Positions 8,202 through 16,994 of a stretch of 64,000 bases of DNA are shown one piece after another. Position 1 is the stretch's first letter. Each line of letters opens with the position of its first letter. The DNA lies in the NCBI GenBank assembly GCA_017985935.1, contig JAGNWT010000003.1, forward strand, positions 31,244-95,243. Direction: 5' to 3'. Source of the stretch: Anaerolineales bacterium (GTDB lineage Bacteria > Chloroflexota > Anaerolineae > Anaerolineales > Villigracilaceae). The notes under the pieces are model-generated. The model was not told the origin of the DNA, did no database searches, and saw nothing but the letters and a program-made list of their open reading frames with translations. A program made the position numbers and the translations under genes.

Positions 8202-9491
8202 TTAACCGACCATATCCAAAAACCGGAACCAGACCTTGCCAATGTTCACGAACCATGGATTGTTCGTGAACGGCAGGGCTTTGGGAATGTTGATATCTGC
8301 GAAAGGATTATTGACCGGCTTGCCGAGAATGCCGTTCGCCATCTGCTGCCCGAGGTAGGTGGCGAGAGTCACGCCGTGCCCCACGTAACACATTGAATAC
8401 CACATGCCGTCAAACTGTCCCGCGTGGGCGTTCTCGTCCATCGTGATTCCAAGCGTGCCTTCCCAAAAATAATCGATCTTGTGACCGGCAAGCTCTGGAA
8501 AGATTCGGTCCATGCCTTGTTTCAGGGCGTTGATGTTGCTTTGCTGCTTCGCGCCTTTGAAGGTCAGTTCGCCGCCCCAGGTCATGCGGTTGTCAGGCGA
8601 GAGGCGGTAATAGGCAAGCGTTTTGCGGGTGTCGTAGATCATGCGGTTATTGGGGATCAGGCGCTGAGCCAGCTCTGCGGTTAACGGCTCGGTGGCAATG
8701 ACATAACTTTCAGCAGGGAACACACGACCTTTGAACTGCGGGATGATGTTGCCGACCCAGGCATTGGCTGCGAGCATGATCTCTTTCGCGGCGATGTTTC
8801 CACGGTCTGTCTTGACGATGAAGCGGGTTCCGTCATTCGTTGGGGATCTGCCCGCCTTTTGGATTTCGAGCACACGCGTGCCTTCGAAAATTTCTGCGCC
8901 GGCGCGTTCGGCGGCATTCGCTATGCCTCGCACGAATTTGGCTGGTTGCACAGATCCGCTGCGTGGATTGACAAGCAAGCCGTGATAAGCGTCTGTTCCC
9001 AGCTCAGTCCGCAACTCGTTCTTTGGCACAATGCTCACTGGATAGTTTGCAATACGGAGCAGAGTTTCCTGCTCGCGCTGTAACGCCATGAAGTGCGATT
9101 CTTTGTACGCGGCTTCAACATTCCCGCAGCGGGCGTAATCGCAATCGATCTGCTCCTCGGCAATGATCTGTGCCACAGTATCTGCGGCGTATGTGGCTGC
9201 GAGGAACATGTCTTTTGCATGTGCCTCGCCATGTTCCTTGACCGCCGCGGTGAGTGTGTGGTGCAGGCAGGAGAGAGCCTGTCCGCCGTTACGGGAACTT
9301 GCTCCCCAGCCTATGGTCTGTGCTTCGAGCAGGATGACCCGTGCTCCGCCCTTTGCCAATTGCAAAGCAGCGGAAGTCCCTGTGTAACCGCCGCCGATGA
9401 CGACCACATCTGCTTTGGATGGCAAGGATTTGTTCGCGTAAGATTTTGGTGCGGGGGCGGTCTCCCACCAAAGACAGGTATGTTGGGTCAT
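8202..9491 (-). CDS. FAD-dependent amino/polyamine oxidoreductase (DAO family)
   Basis: A 429-residue flavoprotein. Its N terminus carries the FAD-binding GxGxxG fold in VVVIGGGYTGTSAAL and ends the second strand at an acidic LLEAQ, followed by GWGASSRNGGQ, a segment typical of gamma-glutamylputrescine oxidase and related DAO enzymes. The C-terminal part has WEGTLGITMD and GHGVTLATYLG, also usual in that group. It likely oxidises an amine substrate with O2, but neighbours do not reveal which; a polyamine link is suggested only by the pot operon elsewhere in the window. The start is preceded by AAGGAAA. No membrane segment or signal peptide is visible. Confidence 0.85.
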   Translation of the reverse strand: MTQHTCLWWETAPAPKSYANKSLPSKADVVVIGGGYTGTSAALQLAKGGARVILLEAQTIGWGASSRNGGQALSCLHHTLTAAVKEHGEAHAKDMFLAATYAADTVAQIIAEEQIDCDYARCGNVEAAYKESHFMALQREQETLLRIANYPVSIVPKNELRTELGTDAYHGLLVNPRSGSVQPAKFVRGIANAAERAGAEIFEGTRVLEIQKAGRSPTNDGTRFIVKTDRGNIAAKEIMLAANAWVGNIIPQFKGRVFPAESYVIATEPLTAELAQRLIPNNRMIYDTRKTLAYYRLSPDNRMTWGGELTFKGAKQQSNINALKQGMDRIFPELAGHKIDYFWEGTLGITMDENAHAGQFDGMWYSMCYVGHGVTLATYLGQQMANGILGKPVNNPFADINIPKALPFTNNPWFVNIGKVWFRFLDMVG

Positions 9492-9528
9492 GCGGTTTCC
9501 TTATGAATGAAAGGTTATTGAGGATACC

Positions 9529-9562
9529 AAAACAGCCACCTTCCTGCGAAGATGGCTGTTTT
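9529..9562. terminator. Hairpin terminator between oxidoreductase and peptide-binding protein
   Basis: A 10-bp stem (9529-9538 with 9553-9562), four T on each exit side. On the minus strand it would end the peptide transport operon before the oxidoreductase gene. Confidence 0.65.
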
Positions 9563-9578
9563 ATTTTGGAACTTTAAT

Positions 9579-11300
9579 TTATTTGTATTTCCAATTTTGT
9601 ACGCCCCAGCTCATGGAGCCCCAGGTGCTGAGGGTATAGCCGGTGAGCGAATCTGCCACGCCGTAGTTATCCTGGAAGAGATACAAGTAGACTTGCGGCA
9701 ATTCATCGATCACAGCCTGACCGACTGTGCAGTAGGCGTCCTTACGGGTTTGCTGGTCAAAGCTGGAGCCGGCGGTTTCGAGCGCGGCATCCACTTCTGT
9801 GTTCACCCAGCGGAAGTAATTACCGCCAGTTGGATTCTCTGCGGTGGGAATGCGGGAGGAGTGATAGGCTTCGAAGTTGTAACCCTGCGGCTCGGTGGTG
9901 AATCCGCGATCGAAGATCAGCATATCGTAGTCGCCCACGGCACGCGGGGAGTTATCTTCAAAGGTGCCGAAGATGATCGAGAAGTCGTAGTTTTGGATCC
10001 GCGCTTCGATGCCGACCGCTTTCAGGTTTTCGACGAGGAATTCCTCGGTGAGTTGCAGTGGATCGAAAGCCGTGTAGCCTTGCAATTCGAGCGACAAACG
10101 GGTGCCATCCTCAGCGTAGAGCGCGCCCTGCGCCACGCGGATGCCGTCATCACCCATCACCCAGCCGGCTTCATCCAGCAGTTGATTGGCTTTTTCAACA
10201 TCGTATCCAAACTCACGCGGCAAGTCACATTGATACCAGCCGTACGCGAAGGGATTGGTCGAATCGCTCACACTGCCTTTTAAGACATCCTGCTGCAGGG
10301 ATCCGTAATTGATGGCGCTGGCGATCGCCTGACGCACGCGGATGTCACCCAAAATGGGATGCGGTGCAGAGGCGGTCGGGTCTCCATCGAACGGCGCGCT
10401 TAAGTTGAAATCAATGGCCATGTTCCAAATGCCCGGGATGAGGTGTTGGGAGGCTTTGCCCGCCAGCAGTTGATCATAATCGGCTTTGAATTCACTGGGC
10501 CACAACTGCATCTGCGCTTCGCCATTCAACATCATCGCGGTTTGGGCGGCAGGTTCGGGCACAATTCGGAAGACGAGGGACTCAAGATAAGGTTTGCCTT
10601 CTTCAAAATAATTCGGGTTGCGGGTCATGGTGATGCTTTCGCCCGATGCCCACTCTGAAACTATGAACGGACCGGCGACAACCGGGTTGCGATTCCAATC
10701 CCAGTTTGACATTTCGGCAGGTTCACCGGTGGCGTGACGCGGGAACAGCCCGTACGCAAATTGATCAAGATAACCAGGATATGGCGTGGAATATGTCAGA
10801 ATGGTTGTGAGTTCATCCGGAGTTTCAACACTGGCGATCTGGTCAAAACCACTTGTGCCAGTCAACGCGCCGGAATCGGGGTTCGATAAAACTTCGATCG
10901 TAAATTTCACATCGTCCGAAGTGAGCGGTGCGCCGTCAGACCACTTCAAACCTGAACGCAATTTCCATGTCACTGTCAGGTTGTCATCTGAAAGGGTTGG
11001 CAGCGCTTCTGCGAGCATCGGCACAAACTCGCCCTTCTCGTTGATGGTAACCAGACCGGTCATGGATGTGGCTTCAGCCGCCTGACGCACGATGGCTGCG
11101 TCCGCGAGGAAGTAGTTGAGGGTGACCGGTTCCTCCGGCAGGATCAGTGTCACCGTTCCACCACCGCTCCCTTCCTGACCCGCGGCTGGTTCGGCGCTGG
11201 CGGCAGGTTCTCCCGCCGCTGGAGCCTGAGTCGCTCCGCCCCCGCAAGCGCTGAGCACAAGTCCCAGCAGGACGAGCAAAGTGATCAATTTAATTTTCAT
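9579..11300 (-). CDS. Peptide ABC transporter substrate-binding lipoprotein
   Basis: A 573-residue family 5 extracellular solute-binding protein. The N terminus is a lipoprotein signal with lipobox LVLSAC, then a low-complexity Ala/Pro/Glu/Gly linker to about residue 45. The mature domain has the family marks: EGLVTIN-like region, LRSGLKWSDGAPLTSDDVKFT, NPNYFEEGKPYL and a late VRQAIASAINYG. It should capture peptides, or peptide-like solutes, at the membrane surface and deliver them to the DppB/DppC-type permeases encoded immediately upstream (15 bases). It is the last gene of the operon starting at 14751. Confidence 0.93.
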   Translation of the reverse strand: MKIKLITLLVLLGLVLSACGGGATQAPAAGEPAASAEPAAGQEGSGGGTVTLILPEEPVTLNYFLADAAIVRQAAEATSMTGLVTINEKGEFVPMLAEALPTLSDDNLTVTWKLRSGLKWSDGAPLTSDDVKFTIEVLSNPDSGALTGTSGFDQIASVETPDELTTILTYSTPYPGYLDQFAYGLFPRHATGEPAEMSNWDWNRNPVVAGPFIVSEWASGESITMTRNPNYFEEGKPYLESLVFRIVPEPAAQTAMMLNGEAQMQLWPSEFKADYDQLLAGKASQHLIPGIWNMAIDFNLSAPFDGDPTASAPHPILGDIRVRQAIASAINYGSLQQDVLKGSVSDSTNPFAYGWYQCDLPREFGYDVEKANQLLDEAGWVMGDDGIRVAQGALYAEDGTRLSLELQGYTAFDPLQLTEEFLVENLKAVGIEARIQNYDFSIIFGTFEDNSPRAVGDYDMLIFDRGFTTEPQGYNFEAYHSSRIPTAENPTGGNYFRWVNTEVDAALETAGSSFDQQTRKDAYCTVGQAVIDELPQVYLYLFQDNYGVADSLTGYTLSTWGSMSWGVQNWKYK

Positions 11301-11315
11301 TCTCTTCTCCTTTGT

Positions 11316-12194
11316 CTATTTTTCTTTGTGAACTACATAAGGATCAAATGCATCGCGCAGACCGTCGCCGATGTAATTGATCGTCATAACCGTGATGAAG
11401 ATCATCAAGCCGGGATAAAACGCCACCCAAGGCGCGCGGAAAACCTGGTTTTGCGCCGTGGCAAGGATGCTGCCCCAGGTGGGCGTGGGCGGCTGGACTC
11501 CGAAGCCCAGATAACTCAAGCCGGATTCCGTGATGATCGCAGAAGCCATTTGCAAAGTGCCGCTCACAAGGATGGGACCGATGCAATTCGGCAGAATATG
11601 TTGGACGATGATCCGCAGGTGATTTCCGCCGAGCGCGCGAGAAGCGGTGACGAACTCCCTTTCACGCAGCACGAGGAAAAGTCCACGTACCAGACGCGCC
11701 GGCCACATCCACGACATGGCGGCGATGATCAGGACCACAATGATCACGCTATTCTTCAGCCACGGCACCTGCTGTTCGCGCAAGAACGCTCCGAGGATGA
11801 TCAACACGAAAATGGTGGGGAAGGTCAGGAAGGCATCGGTGATGCGCATGAGGATGGAGTCGGTCCAGCCGCCAAAGTACCCGCTCAGCGCGCCGACCAC
11901 CACACCCACAGCGATTGACAGGAAAGTTGAAAGCAGACCCACTGCCAGTGAGACTCGACCGCCGTAGAGGATTCGCGTGAAAATGTCGCGTCCCAATTCG
12001 TCTGTCCCAAACCAGTGATCGATGCTCGACTTCTGAAAACTGTTGGTGGGTTCCTGGTCGGTGGGGCTGTAGGGACTTGCAAACGCAAAGACCGATGCCA
12101 GCACCATAAGCAGCAACACACCGACAGCGATGCCCGCCAGAGTATGTTTGAAGAAGCGGCGGGTGATGATCCGCGCCATGCTTTGCTCATTCAT
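11316..12194 (-). CDS. Peptide ABC transporter permease, DppC type
   Basis: A 292-residue inner-membrane permease with about six membrane segments, an N-terminal OppC-like helix, the periplasmic signature STDQEPTNSF...HWFGTDELGRDIF, and the cytoplasmic EAA loop (EFVTASRALGGNHLRIIVQH) that docks the ATPase. The ATG at 12194 overlaps the end of dppB by 8 bases, with AGGTG as ribosome site, so translation is probably coupled. ABC ATPase subunits are missing from the operon and from the window. Confidence 0.92.
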   Translation of the reverse strand: MNEQSMARIITRRFFKHTLAGIAVGVLLLMVLASVFAFASPYSPTDQEPTNSFQKSSIDHWFGTDELGRDIFTRILYGGRVSLAVGLLSTFLSIAVGVVVGALSGYFGGWTDSILMRITDAFLTFPTIFVLIILGAFLREQQVPWLKNSVIIVVLIIAAMSWMWPARLVRGLFLVLREREFVTASRALGGNHLRIIVQHILPNCIGPILVSGTLQMASAIITESGLSYLGFGVQPPTPTWGSILATAQNQVFRAPWVAFYPGLMIFITVMTINYIGDGLRDAFDPYVVHKEK

Positions 12195-13161
12195 ATTTCA
12201 CCTGCGGGTTGAGCCAGCCGTAGGCAAGGTCAGCGAGGATGTTGCAAAAGATGATCAGGACGGCGGTGAGCATGACCACGCCCAGCAGAACGGGGTAGTC
12301 ACGTCCCTTGGCGGCATCCCAAAACAGACGACCCATACCCGGCCATGAAAAGATGGTCTCCACGAATAACGCGCCCGCGAAGAGACTCGGCAGGTCAAGC
12401 GCGATCAATGTGACGAGCGGCAGGATCGCGTTCCGCAATGCGTGCCGGTAATAAACAACCGTGTCACGCGCACCCTTGGCTTTCGCAGTGCGGATGTAAT
12501 CCTCGTGCAGAACGTCCATCATGCTTGAGCGCAGGAAACGTGAATACCAGGCGATCCAACCGAGGCTCAGGGCTGTGACCGGCAGAACCAGATGCCAGAT
12601 CGTATCGAGCAGGTCGCCATCCTTGCCTTGTGTGTTCATCCCGCCGACGGGAAAAATGGGATTACCAGTGAACGGATTTTTCAAGGTGACGTAAAAGATC
12701 ACGATCAACCCCAGCCCAAGCCAATAGACTGGGATCGCCTGCCCGATGAATGTGATCGTGGTCATGGAGTAGTCGAAGAACGAGTAAGGTTTACGCGCTG
12801 ACCAGACTCCGATCGGCAGGGCGATGAGGAGGGTGACAAAGAAAGAGACGCCAACCAGCAGCAGCGTGTTGGGAACGCGCTCGTTGATCATTTCGATCAC
12901 CGGGCGATGGAACTTGATCGATTCGCCCAGGTCGCCTTTGAGCAGCCCGCCCATCCAGCGCCCGTATTGCACGGGCAAGGGGTCGTTCAAGCCGAGCTTC
13001 TCTTCGATGGCTTCGATCTGTTCCTTGGTGATGTTCGGGTTGCGGCGCGCGGAAGTTAAAGGTCCGCCCGGCGCGGCGCGCACCAACAGAAACAGCAGAA
13101 TGCTGATGATAAAAAGGATCGGGATGGTTTGCAGGATGCGCCGCAGTGCGTAAGTGGTCAT
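12187..13161 (-). CDS. Peptide ABC transporter permease, DppB type
   Basis: A 324-residue permease starting MTTYALRRILQTIP, the usual OppB/DppB N terminus, with about six membrane segments. The EAA loop is DYIRTAKAKGARDTVVYYRH. It starts at the base directly after the stop codon of the amidohydrolase gene, with no spacer, which argues for one transcript and coupled translation. Together with the overlapping DppC-type gene it forms the membrane channel of an oligopeptide importer. Confidence 0.93.
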   Translation of the reverse strand: MTTYALRRILQTIPILFIISILLFLLVRAAPGGPLTSARRNPNITKEQIEAIEEKLGLNDPLPVQYGRWMGGLLKGDLGESIKFHRPVIEMINERVPNTLLLVGVSFFVTLLIALPIGVWSARKPYSFFDYSMTTITFIGQAIPVYWLGLGLIVIFYVTLKNPFTGNPIFPVGGMNTQGKDGDLLDTIWHLVLPVTALSLGWIAWYSRFLRSSMMDVLHEDYIRTAKAKGARDTVVYYRHALRNAILPLVTLIALDLPSLFAGALFVETIFSWPGMGRLFWDAAKGRDYPVLLGVVMLTAVLIIFCNILADLAYGWLNPQVKYE

Positions 13162-14751
13162 CTATGCCTCGAACACGACCTTCCCATCCACGATCGTCAT
13201 GACGGCGCTGGCTTCCATGATCTTTTCGCGCGGCACACTGAACAGATCGTGCGAGAACAGCACCAGATCGGCAAGATACCCTTCCTTGATCTGTCCCTTT
13301 TCATGCTCCTTGAATTCGGCGTAGGCTGCGTCACGGGTGTAACCGAGAAGAACTTCTTCCAGGGTCAGGGTTTGGTCTGGATCTTCAGGAGACCACTTCT
13401 CACGGTTGAACGCGACGTGCATGTTGATCATCGGGTCGAAGGGCGCAACCGTCCAGTCGCTGCCGAGTGCCAGATGCGCTCCGGCGTTCTTAATGTCACG
13501 CCAGGCAAACGATTTGCCCCAGCGTTGACTGCCGGTGCGAGCCGGCCACACATCGCCTTCACTGATGCTGAAAGGTGCGTGGCTGGTCTGCATGGATGCG
13601 ATCACGCCGAGTTGTTTGAAGCGCGGCAGATCATCGGGATGGATGACCTCGATGTGCTCCACGCGGTGACGGCTGTCGCGCTCGCCATTTAACTTTTGAA
13701 CTGCTTCGTACCCATCGAGAGTGCGCCTCACTGCTCCATCTCCGCAGCAGTGGACGAAGATCTGCAAGCCGAGCTTGTCACATTCTGCAGCCATGCGGGT
13801 GAAATGCTCGGCAGAATAAATGCCATCGGGAGCAGCTTCGGGATTATCGGCATAAGGCTCAAGGTTCAAAGCGGTATAGGATTCCCAAACACCGTCCATG
13901 AAGAATTTTGCGGCACCGCCGCGCGCGAAGTCTCCTTGAATTTTCGCCATCTCTGCGGCTTCCTTCAGGTCTTCGACTTTTGTTTCCGGCTTGATCCAAT
14001 ACGGAGTGTACACGCGCAAGGTCATTTCGCCCGCGTCTTCGAGAGCTGCGTAGGTCATTAACTCGCCCATGTCGCCGTTCATGTTGTGGACGCTGGTCAC
14101 GCCGGTGGAGTTGATCTTTCGGATCGCCATTTTGAGCAGTTCGCGTTTACGGGCATCGCTCGCCTCGGGGATCAGATCCGCGACGAGATTCATGGCGGTC
14201 TCGCGCAGTTCGCCAGTGGCGATGCCGTTTTCGTCACGGACGATCACACCGACCCCGGGTGCTTCCACTCCGGGTTGGAGGATGCCCGCCATTTCGAGCG
14301 CCTTGGTGTTCGCCCAAGAGGTGTGACCATCGTAAGCGTTGATGTACACAGGGCGGTCAGAGACCATCTCATCCAGTTCTTGTCTGGTGGAAACGATGTT
14401 GTACTTGATGCCGCGTCCGTCCACCCATTCGTTGGTCTTGTTCTGCGCGGCAAAGGATCGCAGGGCTTCCTGCACATCTTCGAGTGTCTTCGCTTCGTAG
14501 AGTTGAGCGCTTCCCATCCAGATCGAGCCCCACAGCAAATGGAAATGCGAATCGATGAAGCCGGCAGTGACCGTGTGTCCCTGCCCGTCCACCATCCGGG
14601 TTGATGGACCTTGGAAAGCCTTCACTCCTTCATTGCTGCCCACATAAACGATTCGATTGCCTTTTACGGCAACCGCTTCTGCGTGTGGATTTTTTTCGTC
14701 GCTGGTGAATATCCTGGCGTTGTTTATGATGAATTCTGCCAATTGCGGCAT
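13162..14751 (-). CDS. Metal-dependent amidohydrolase (YtcJ-like)
   Basis: A 529-residue amidohydrolase. Family marks are the HxH metal motif in FIDSHFHLLWG (His69, His71), FMDGVWES, a His in IFVHCCGDGA, HRVEHIEV and a late catalytic Asp in LALGSDWTV. Members hydrolyse N-formyl, N-acyl or related amide bonds; substrate unknown. The start at MPQLAEF is fixed by a GAGGAG ribosome site; a much longer frame runs into the divergent mnmA gene and is spurious. It leads the peptide-uptake operon and could process the imported compound (inference from position). Confidence 0.9.
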   Translation of the reverse strand: MPQLAEFIINNARIFTSDEKNPHAEAVAVKGNRIVYVGSNEGVKAFQGPSTRMVDGQGHTVTAGFIDSHFHLLWGSIWMGSAQLYEAKTLEDVQEALRSFAAQNKTNEWVDGRGIKYNIVSTRQELDEMVSDRPVYINAYDGHTSWANTKALEMAGILQPGVEAPGVGVIVRDENGIATGELRETAMNLVADLIPEASDARKRELLKMAIRKINSTGVTSVHNMNGDMGELMTYAALEDAGEMTLRVYTPYWIKPETKVEDLKEAAEMAKIQGDFARGGAAKFFMDGVWESYTALNLEPYADNPEAAPDGIYSAEHFTRMAAECDKLGLQIFVHCCGDGAVRRTLDGYEAVQKLNGERDSRHRVEHIEVIHPDDLPRFKQLGVIASMQTSHAPFSISEGDVWPARTGSQRWGKSFAWRDIKNAGAHLALGSDWTVAPFDPMINMHVAFNREKWSPEDPDQTLTLEEVLLGYTRDAAYAEFKEHEKGQIKEGYLADLVLFSHDLFSVPREKIMEASAVMTIVDGKVVFEA

Positions 14752-14781
14752 GGCTTCTCTCCTCAGATTGAAATTTATACG

Positions 14782-14810
14782 AATATACATAATAAGAGGG
14801 GACAGGTCAA
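14782..14810 (-). promoter_or_regulatory. Promoter of the amidohydrolase-dpp operon
   Basis: Read on the minus strand: TTGACC (14810-14805), 17 bases, TATATT (14787-14782). Transcription would start near 14775, leaving a 24-base leader with GAGGAG before the ATG at 14751. Confidence 0.75.
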
Positions 14811-14825
14811 GAGAAATCTTTCGTT

Positions 14826-14831
14826 TATAAT
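14826..14831 (+). promoter_or_regulatory. -10 box of mnmA (leaderless)
   Basis: TATAAT ends ten bases before the mnmA ATG, and no ribosome site lies between, so the transcript would begin at or near the start codon. No clear -35 is seen. Confidence 0.6.
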
Positions 14832-14841
14832 CACAAAACCT

Positions 14842-15909
14842 ATGTCCAAAACAAAAGTGGTTGTCGCCATGTCTGGCGGAGTTGATTCTTCTGTCGCTGC
14901 GGCTTTGCTCAAAAAGCAGGGCTATGATGTTACAGGTATGATGCTTCGTTTGTGGAGCGAGCCAGGCAAGGAAGAGTCCAACCGTTGCTGCACGCCCGAC
15001 GCGATGGCGCAAGCTCGGCGCGTGGCGGGGCTGCTCGATATTCCCTTTTATGTGATCGACGCGAAGGATGTTTTCAAGGAAACGGTCGTGCAGTATTTTC
15101 TGGATGGGTACGCACGGGGGGAAACTCCCAATCCCTGCCTGCTGTGCAACCGTCAGATCCGCTGGACCTTTCTTTTGAATCACGCGCTGGCTCTGGGTGC
15201 AGAATTCATGGCAACCGGGCATTATGTTCGACTGCAGGAATCCGATGGCAGGTTTCAACTTCTGCGGGCGGTGGATCACTCCAAAGACCAATCTTATGTT
15301 TTGCATGTCTTGAAGCAGGAGCAGCTTGCTCACGCGCTTTTTCCTGTGGGTGAGTTTCCCAAACCCGAGATTCGGCGCATCGCCGCTGACTTTGGGCTGC
15401 CGACCGCTTCGAGAGCGGATTCTCAAGACCTGTGTTTTCTGGCTGGCGAAGATTATCGTAACTTTCTGCAGCGCAACGCGGCAGAGATGCTTAAGCCCGG
15501 TGAAATCGTCACCGCTCAGGGACAGGTTATCGGTCAGCACAACGGGTTGGCAAATTACACCATTGGTCAACGCAAGGGGCTGGGGGTGGCTTCACCCGTC
15601 CCGTTGTATGTCATCACGAAGAACGCTTCAAGCAATGCACTCGTGGTTGGCACGCATGAAGAACTTGGTTTCAGCGAATTGACCGCGCGCGATGTCAACT
15701 GGACATCGGGGGAAACCCCGCGCGAGCCTTTCCGCGCCGACGTGAAGATCCGCTATTCGGCAAAGGAAGCTCCGGGGCTGGTGAGCCCGTTGGAAGGGAA
15801 TCAGGTTTCGGTTAAGTTCGATGCGCCTGCCCGGGATGTGACAGCAGGTCAGGCGGCGGTGTTCTATCAGGGCGATGTGTTGCTCGGCGGCGGAATCATC
15901 TCGCATTAA
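14842..15909 (+). CDS. mnmA: tRNA-specific 2-thiouridylase MnmA
   Basis: A 355-residue PP-loop ATPase that puts sulfur on U34 of tRNA-Lys, -Glu and -Gln. The PP-loop is SGGVDSS (residues 11-17). The two catalytic cysteines are Cys99 in NPCLLCN and Cys198 in DSQDLCFLAG; both are present. A central HYVRL segment and a C-terminal beta domain (NALVVGTHEEL onward) complete the normal length. The ATG at 14842 is chosen because the PP-loop normally begins about ten residues from the N terminus and because a longer frame overlaps the divergent amidohydrolase gene. Confidence 0.96.
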   Translation: MSKTKVVVAMSGGVDSSVAAALLKKQGYDVTGMMLRLWSEPGKEESNRCCTPDAMAQARRVAGLLDIPFYVIDAKDVFKETVVQYFLDGYARGETPNPCLLCNRQIRWTFLLNHALALGAEFMATGHYVRLQESDGRFQLLRAVDHSKDQSYVLHVLKQEQLAHALFPVGEFPKPEIRRIAADFGLPTASRADSQDLCFLAGEDYRNFLQRNAAEMLKPGEIVTAQGQVIGQHNGLANYTIGQRKGLGVASPVPLYVITKNASSNALVVGTHEELGFSELTARDVNWTSGETPREPFRADVKIRYSAKEAPGLVSPLEGNQVSVKFDAPARDVTAGQAAVFYQGDVLLGGGIISH

Positions 15910-15970
15910 AATCTTTCGTATAGTCAATTAATGTTTCGCGTCAGTAGCGCAAATCATTTTGTAGATAGCG

Positions 15971-16261
15971 GTGACCAAACTCATGACCTTGCCCACACTT
16001 TCTCTTGCTTTGTTGATCTCATTCCTGATCGGAGCGGCGTATCATTTTTTGCGCGGCGGTAATGGATGGAAGTTGATCTTGTATTTTGGAATGAGCGCGC
16101 TTGGATTTGGCGCGGCGCAATGGTTGGGCAGGTGGCTGGGGTGGAGCATGTATCGGTTTGGTGCGCTGGAAGTTGGGTTGGGTGTGATCGGAAGTCTTTT
16201 GTTCCTTATGTTCGGTGAGTGGTTGAGCCGCATCGAGCCGAACGATAAAAGCGGGGTATAA
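15971..16261 (+). CDS. Small membrane protein of unknown function
   Basis: A 96-residue protein (from GTG at 15971) or 92 residues (from ATG at 15983, which has GGTGA eight bases before it). It has three hydrophobic segments: about residues 9-26, 34-52 and 64-82, separated by short loops with Arg, Lys and Trp. The C terminus is a short charged tail. I recognise no family. It lies 61 bases after mnmA and 44 before the DedA gene on the same strand. Confidence 0.6.
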   Translation: MTKLMTLPTLSLALLISFLIGAAYHFLRGGNGWKLILYFGMSALGFGAAQWLGRWLGWSMYRFGALEVGLGVIGSLLFLMFGEWLSRIEPNDKSGV

Positions 16262-16270
16262 TCCCCGCCC
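16253..16270 (+). promoter_or_regulatory. -10 box framed by an inverted repeat, upstream of DedA gene
   Basis: TATAAT (16259-16264) is flanked by GCGGGG and CCCCGC, a perfect 6-base inverted repeat. It overlaps the end of the small membrane protein gene. No -35 was found, so use as a promoter is uncertain. Confidence 0.35.
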
Positions 16271-16305
16271 GTTGTCAAAAATAACGAAAGTGAGTAAATA
16301 CAGAA

Positions 16306-16941
16306 ATGGAATTTATAAAAAGCGCGATCGATCTTTTTCTTCACCTTGATGAGTATTTGCAGACCATCATTGCCAATTACGGCGCATGGACCTACGGCAT
16401 TCTCTTCGCGGTGATCTTTGTGGAAACTGGGCTGGTGGTGATGCCCTTCCTGCCCGGCGATTCCCTGCTCTTTGCGGCAGGCACTTTCGCGGCGCTGGGT
16501 TCTTTGAATGTCTGGTTCCTGATCGGTTTACTGGCGGTGGCTGCCGTGGTCGGTGATGCTGTGAACTACTCCATTGGGCATTACCTTGGCGAGCGGGCTT
16601 ACAGTATTAAGTGGATCAAGAAGGAATACCTCGATAAGACCCACGCCTTTTTTGAAAAGCATGGCGGCAAGGCGATCTTTTTGGCGCGCTTTGTGCCCAT
16701 CGTTCGTACCTTCGCTCCGTTCGTGGCGGGCATCGGGCGCATGTCTTATGGTTACTTCGCAACTTATAACATTGTGGGCGGAATTTCCTGGGTGTTTATT
16801 TTTACCCTCCTCGGATATTTCTTCGGTAACATCCCCTTTGTGAAAAAGAACTTTGAATTGGTGATCATCGCGATCATCCTGATCTCGGTTTTGCCGATGG
16901 TCTACGAGTGGTTGAAAGCAAGACGCGAAGCAAAGAAATAA
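16306..16941 (+). CDS. DedA/SNARE-associated family membrane protein
   Basis: A 211-residue polytopic membrane protein. Family motifs: VMPFLPGDSLLFAAGT, then GDAVNYSIGHYLG, then the conserved FEKHGGKAIFLARFVPIVRTFAPFVAG segment (Glu/Arg residues in the re-entrant region). DedA proteins act as lipid flippases, for undecaprenyl phosphate or phosphatidylethanolamine, and depend on the proton gradient (family knowledge); which lipid is moved here is unknown. Length is normal. A terminator follows. Confidence 0.92.
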   Translation: MEFIKSAIDLFLHLDEYLQTIIANYGAWTYGILFAVIFVETGLVVMPFLPGDSLLFAAGTFAALGSLNVWFLIGLLAVAAVVGDAVNYSIGHYLGERAYSIKWIKKEYLDKTHAFFEKHGGKAIFLARFVPIVRTFAPFVAGIGRMSYGYFATYNIVGGISWVFIFTLLGYFFGNIPFVKKNFELVIIAIILISVLPMVYEWLKARREAKK

Positions 16942-16954
16942 AGCAACTCCAATG

Positions 16955-16990
16955 CGGGCGGGACAAAACGTCCCGCCCGTTTTATTTTTT
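16955..16990 (+). terminator. Intrinsic terminator after DedA gene
   Basis: A 10-bp GC-rich stem (16955-16964 with 16970-16979), 5-base loop and a T-rich tail that runs up to the start of the next gene. Confidence 0.85.
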
Positions 16991-16994
16991 TATT

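Noticed and set aside
9552..10283. 243-codon open frame opposite the peptide-binding protein gene
   Set aside because: It is antisense to a clear solute-binding protein, has no ribosome site and no recognisable motif; long shadow frames are expected at this GC content.
14611..14841. Upstream extension of the mnmA frame
   Set aside because: It overlaps the amidohydrolase N terminus, and the PP-loop sits about ten residues from the ATG at 14842 as usual.
14752..15570. Upstream extension of the amidohydrolase frame to 802 codons
   Set aside because: It runs through the divergent promoters and mnmA; the GAGGAG site and family start fit 14751.
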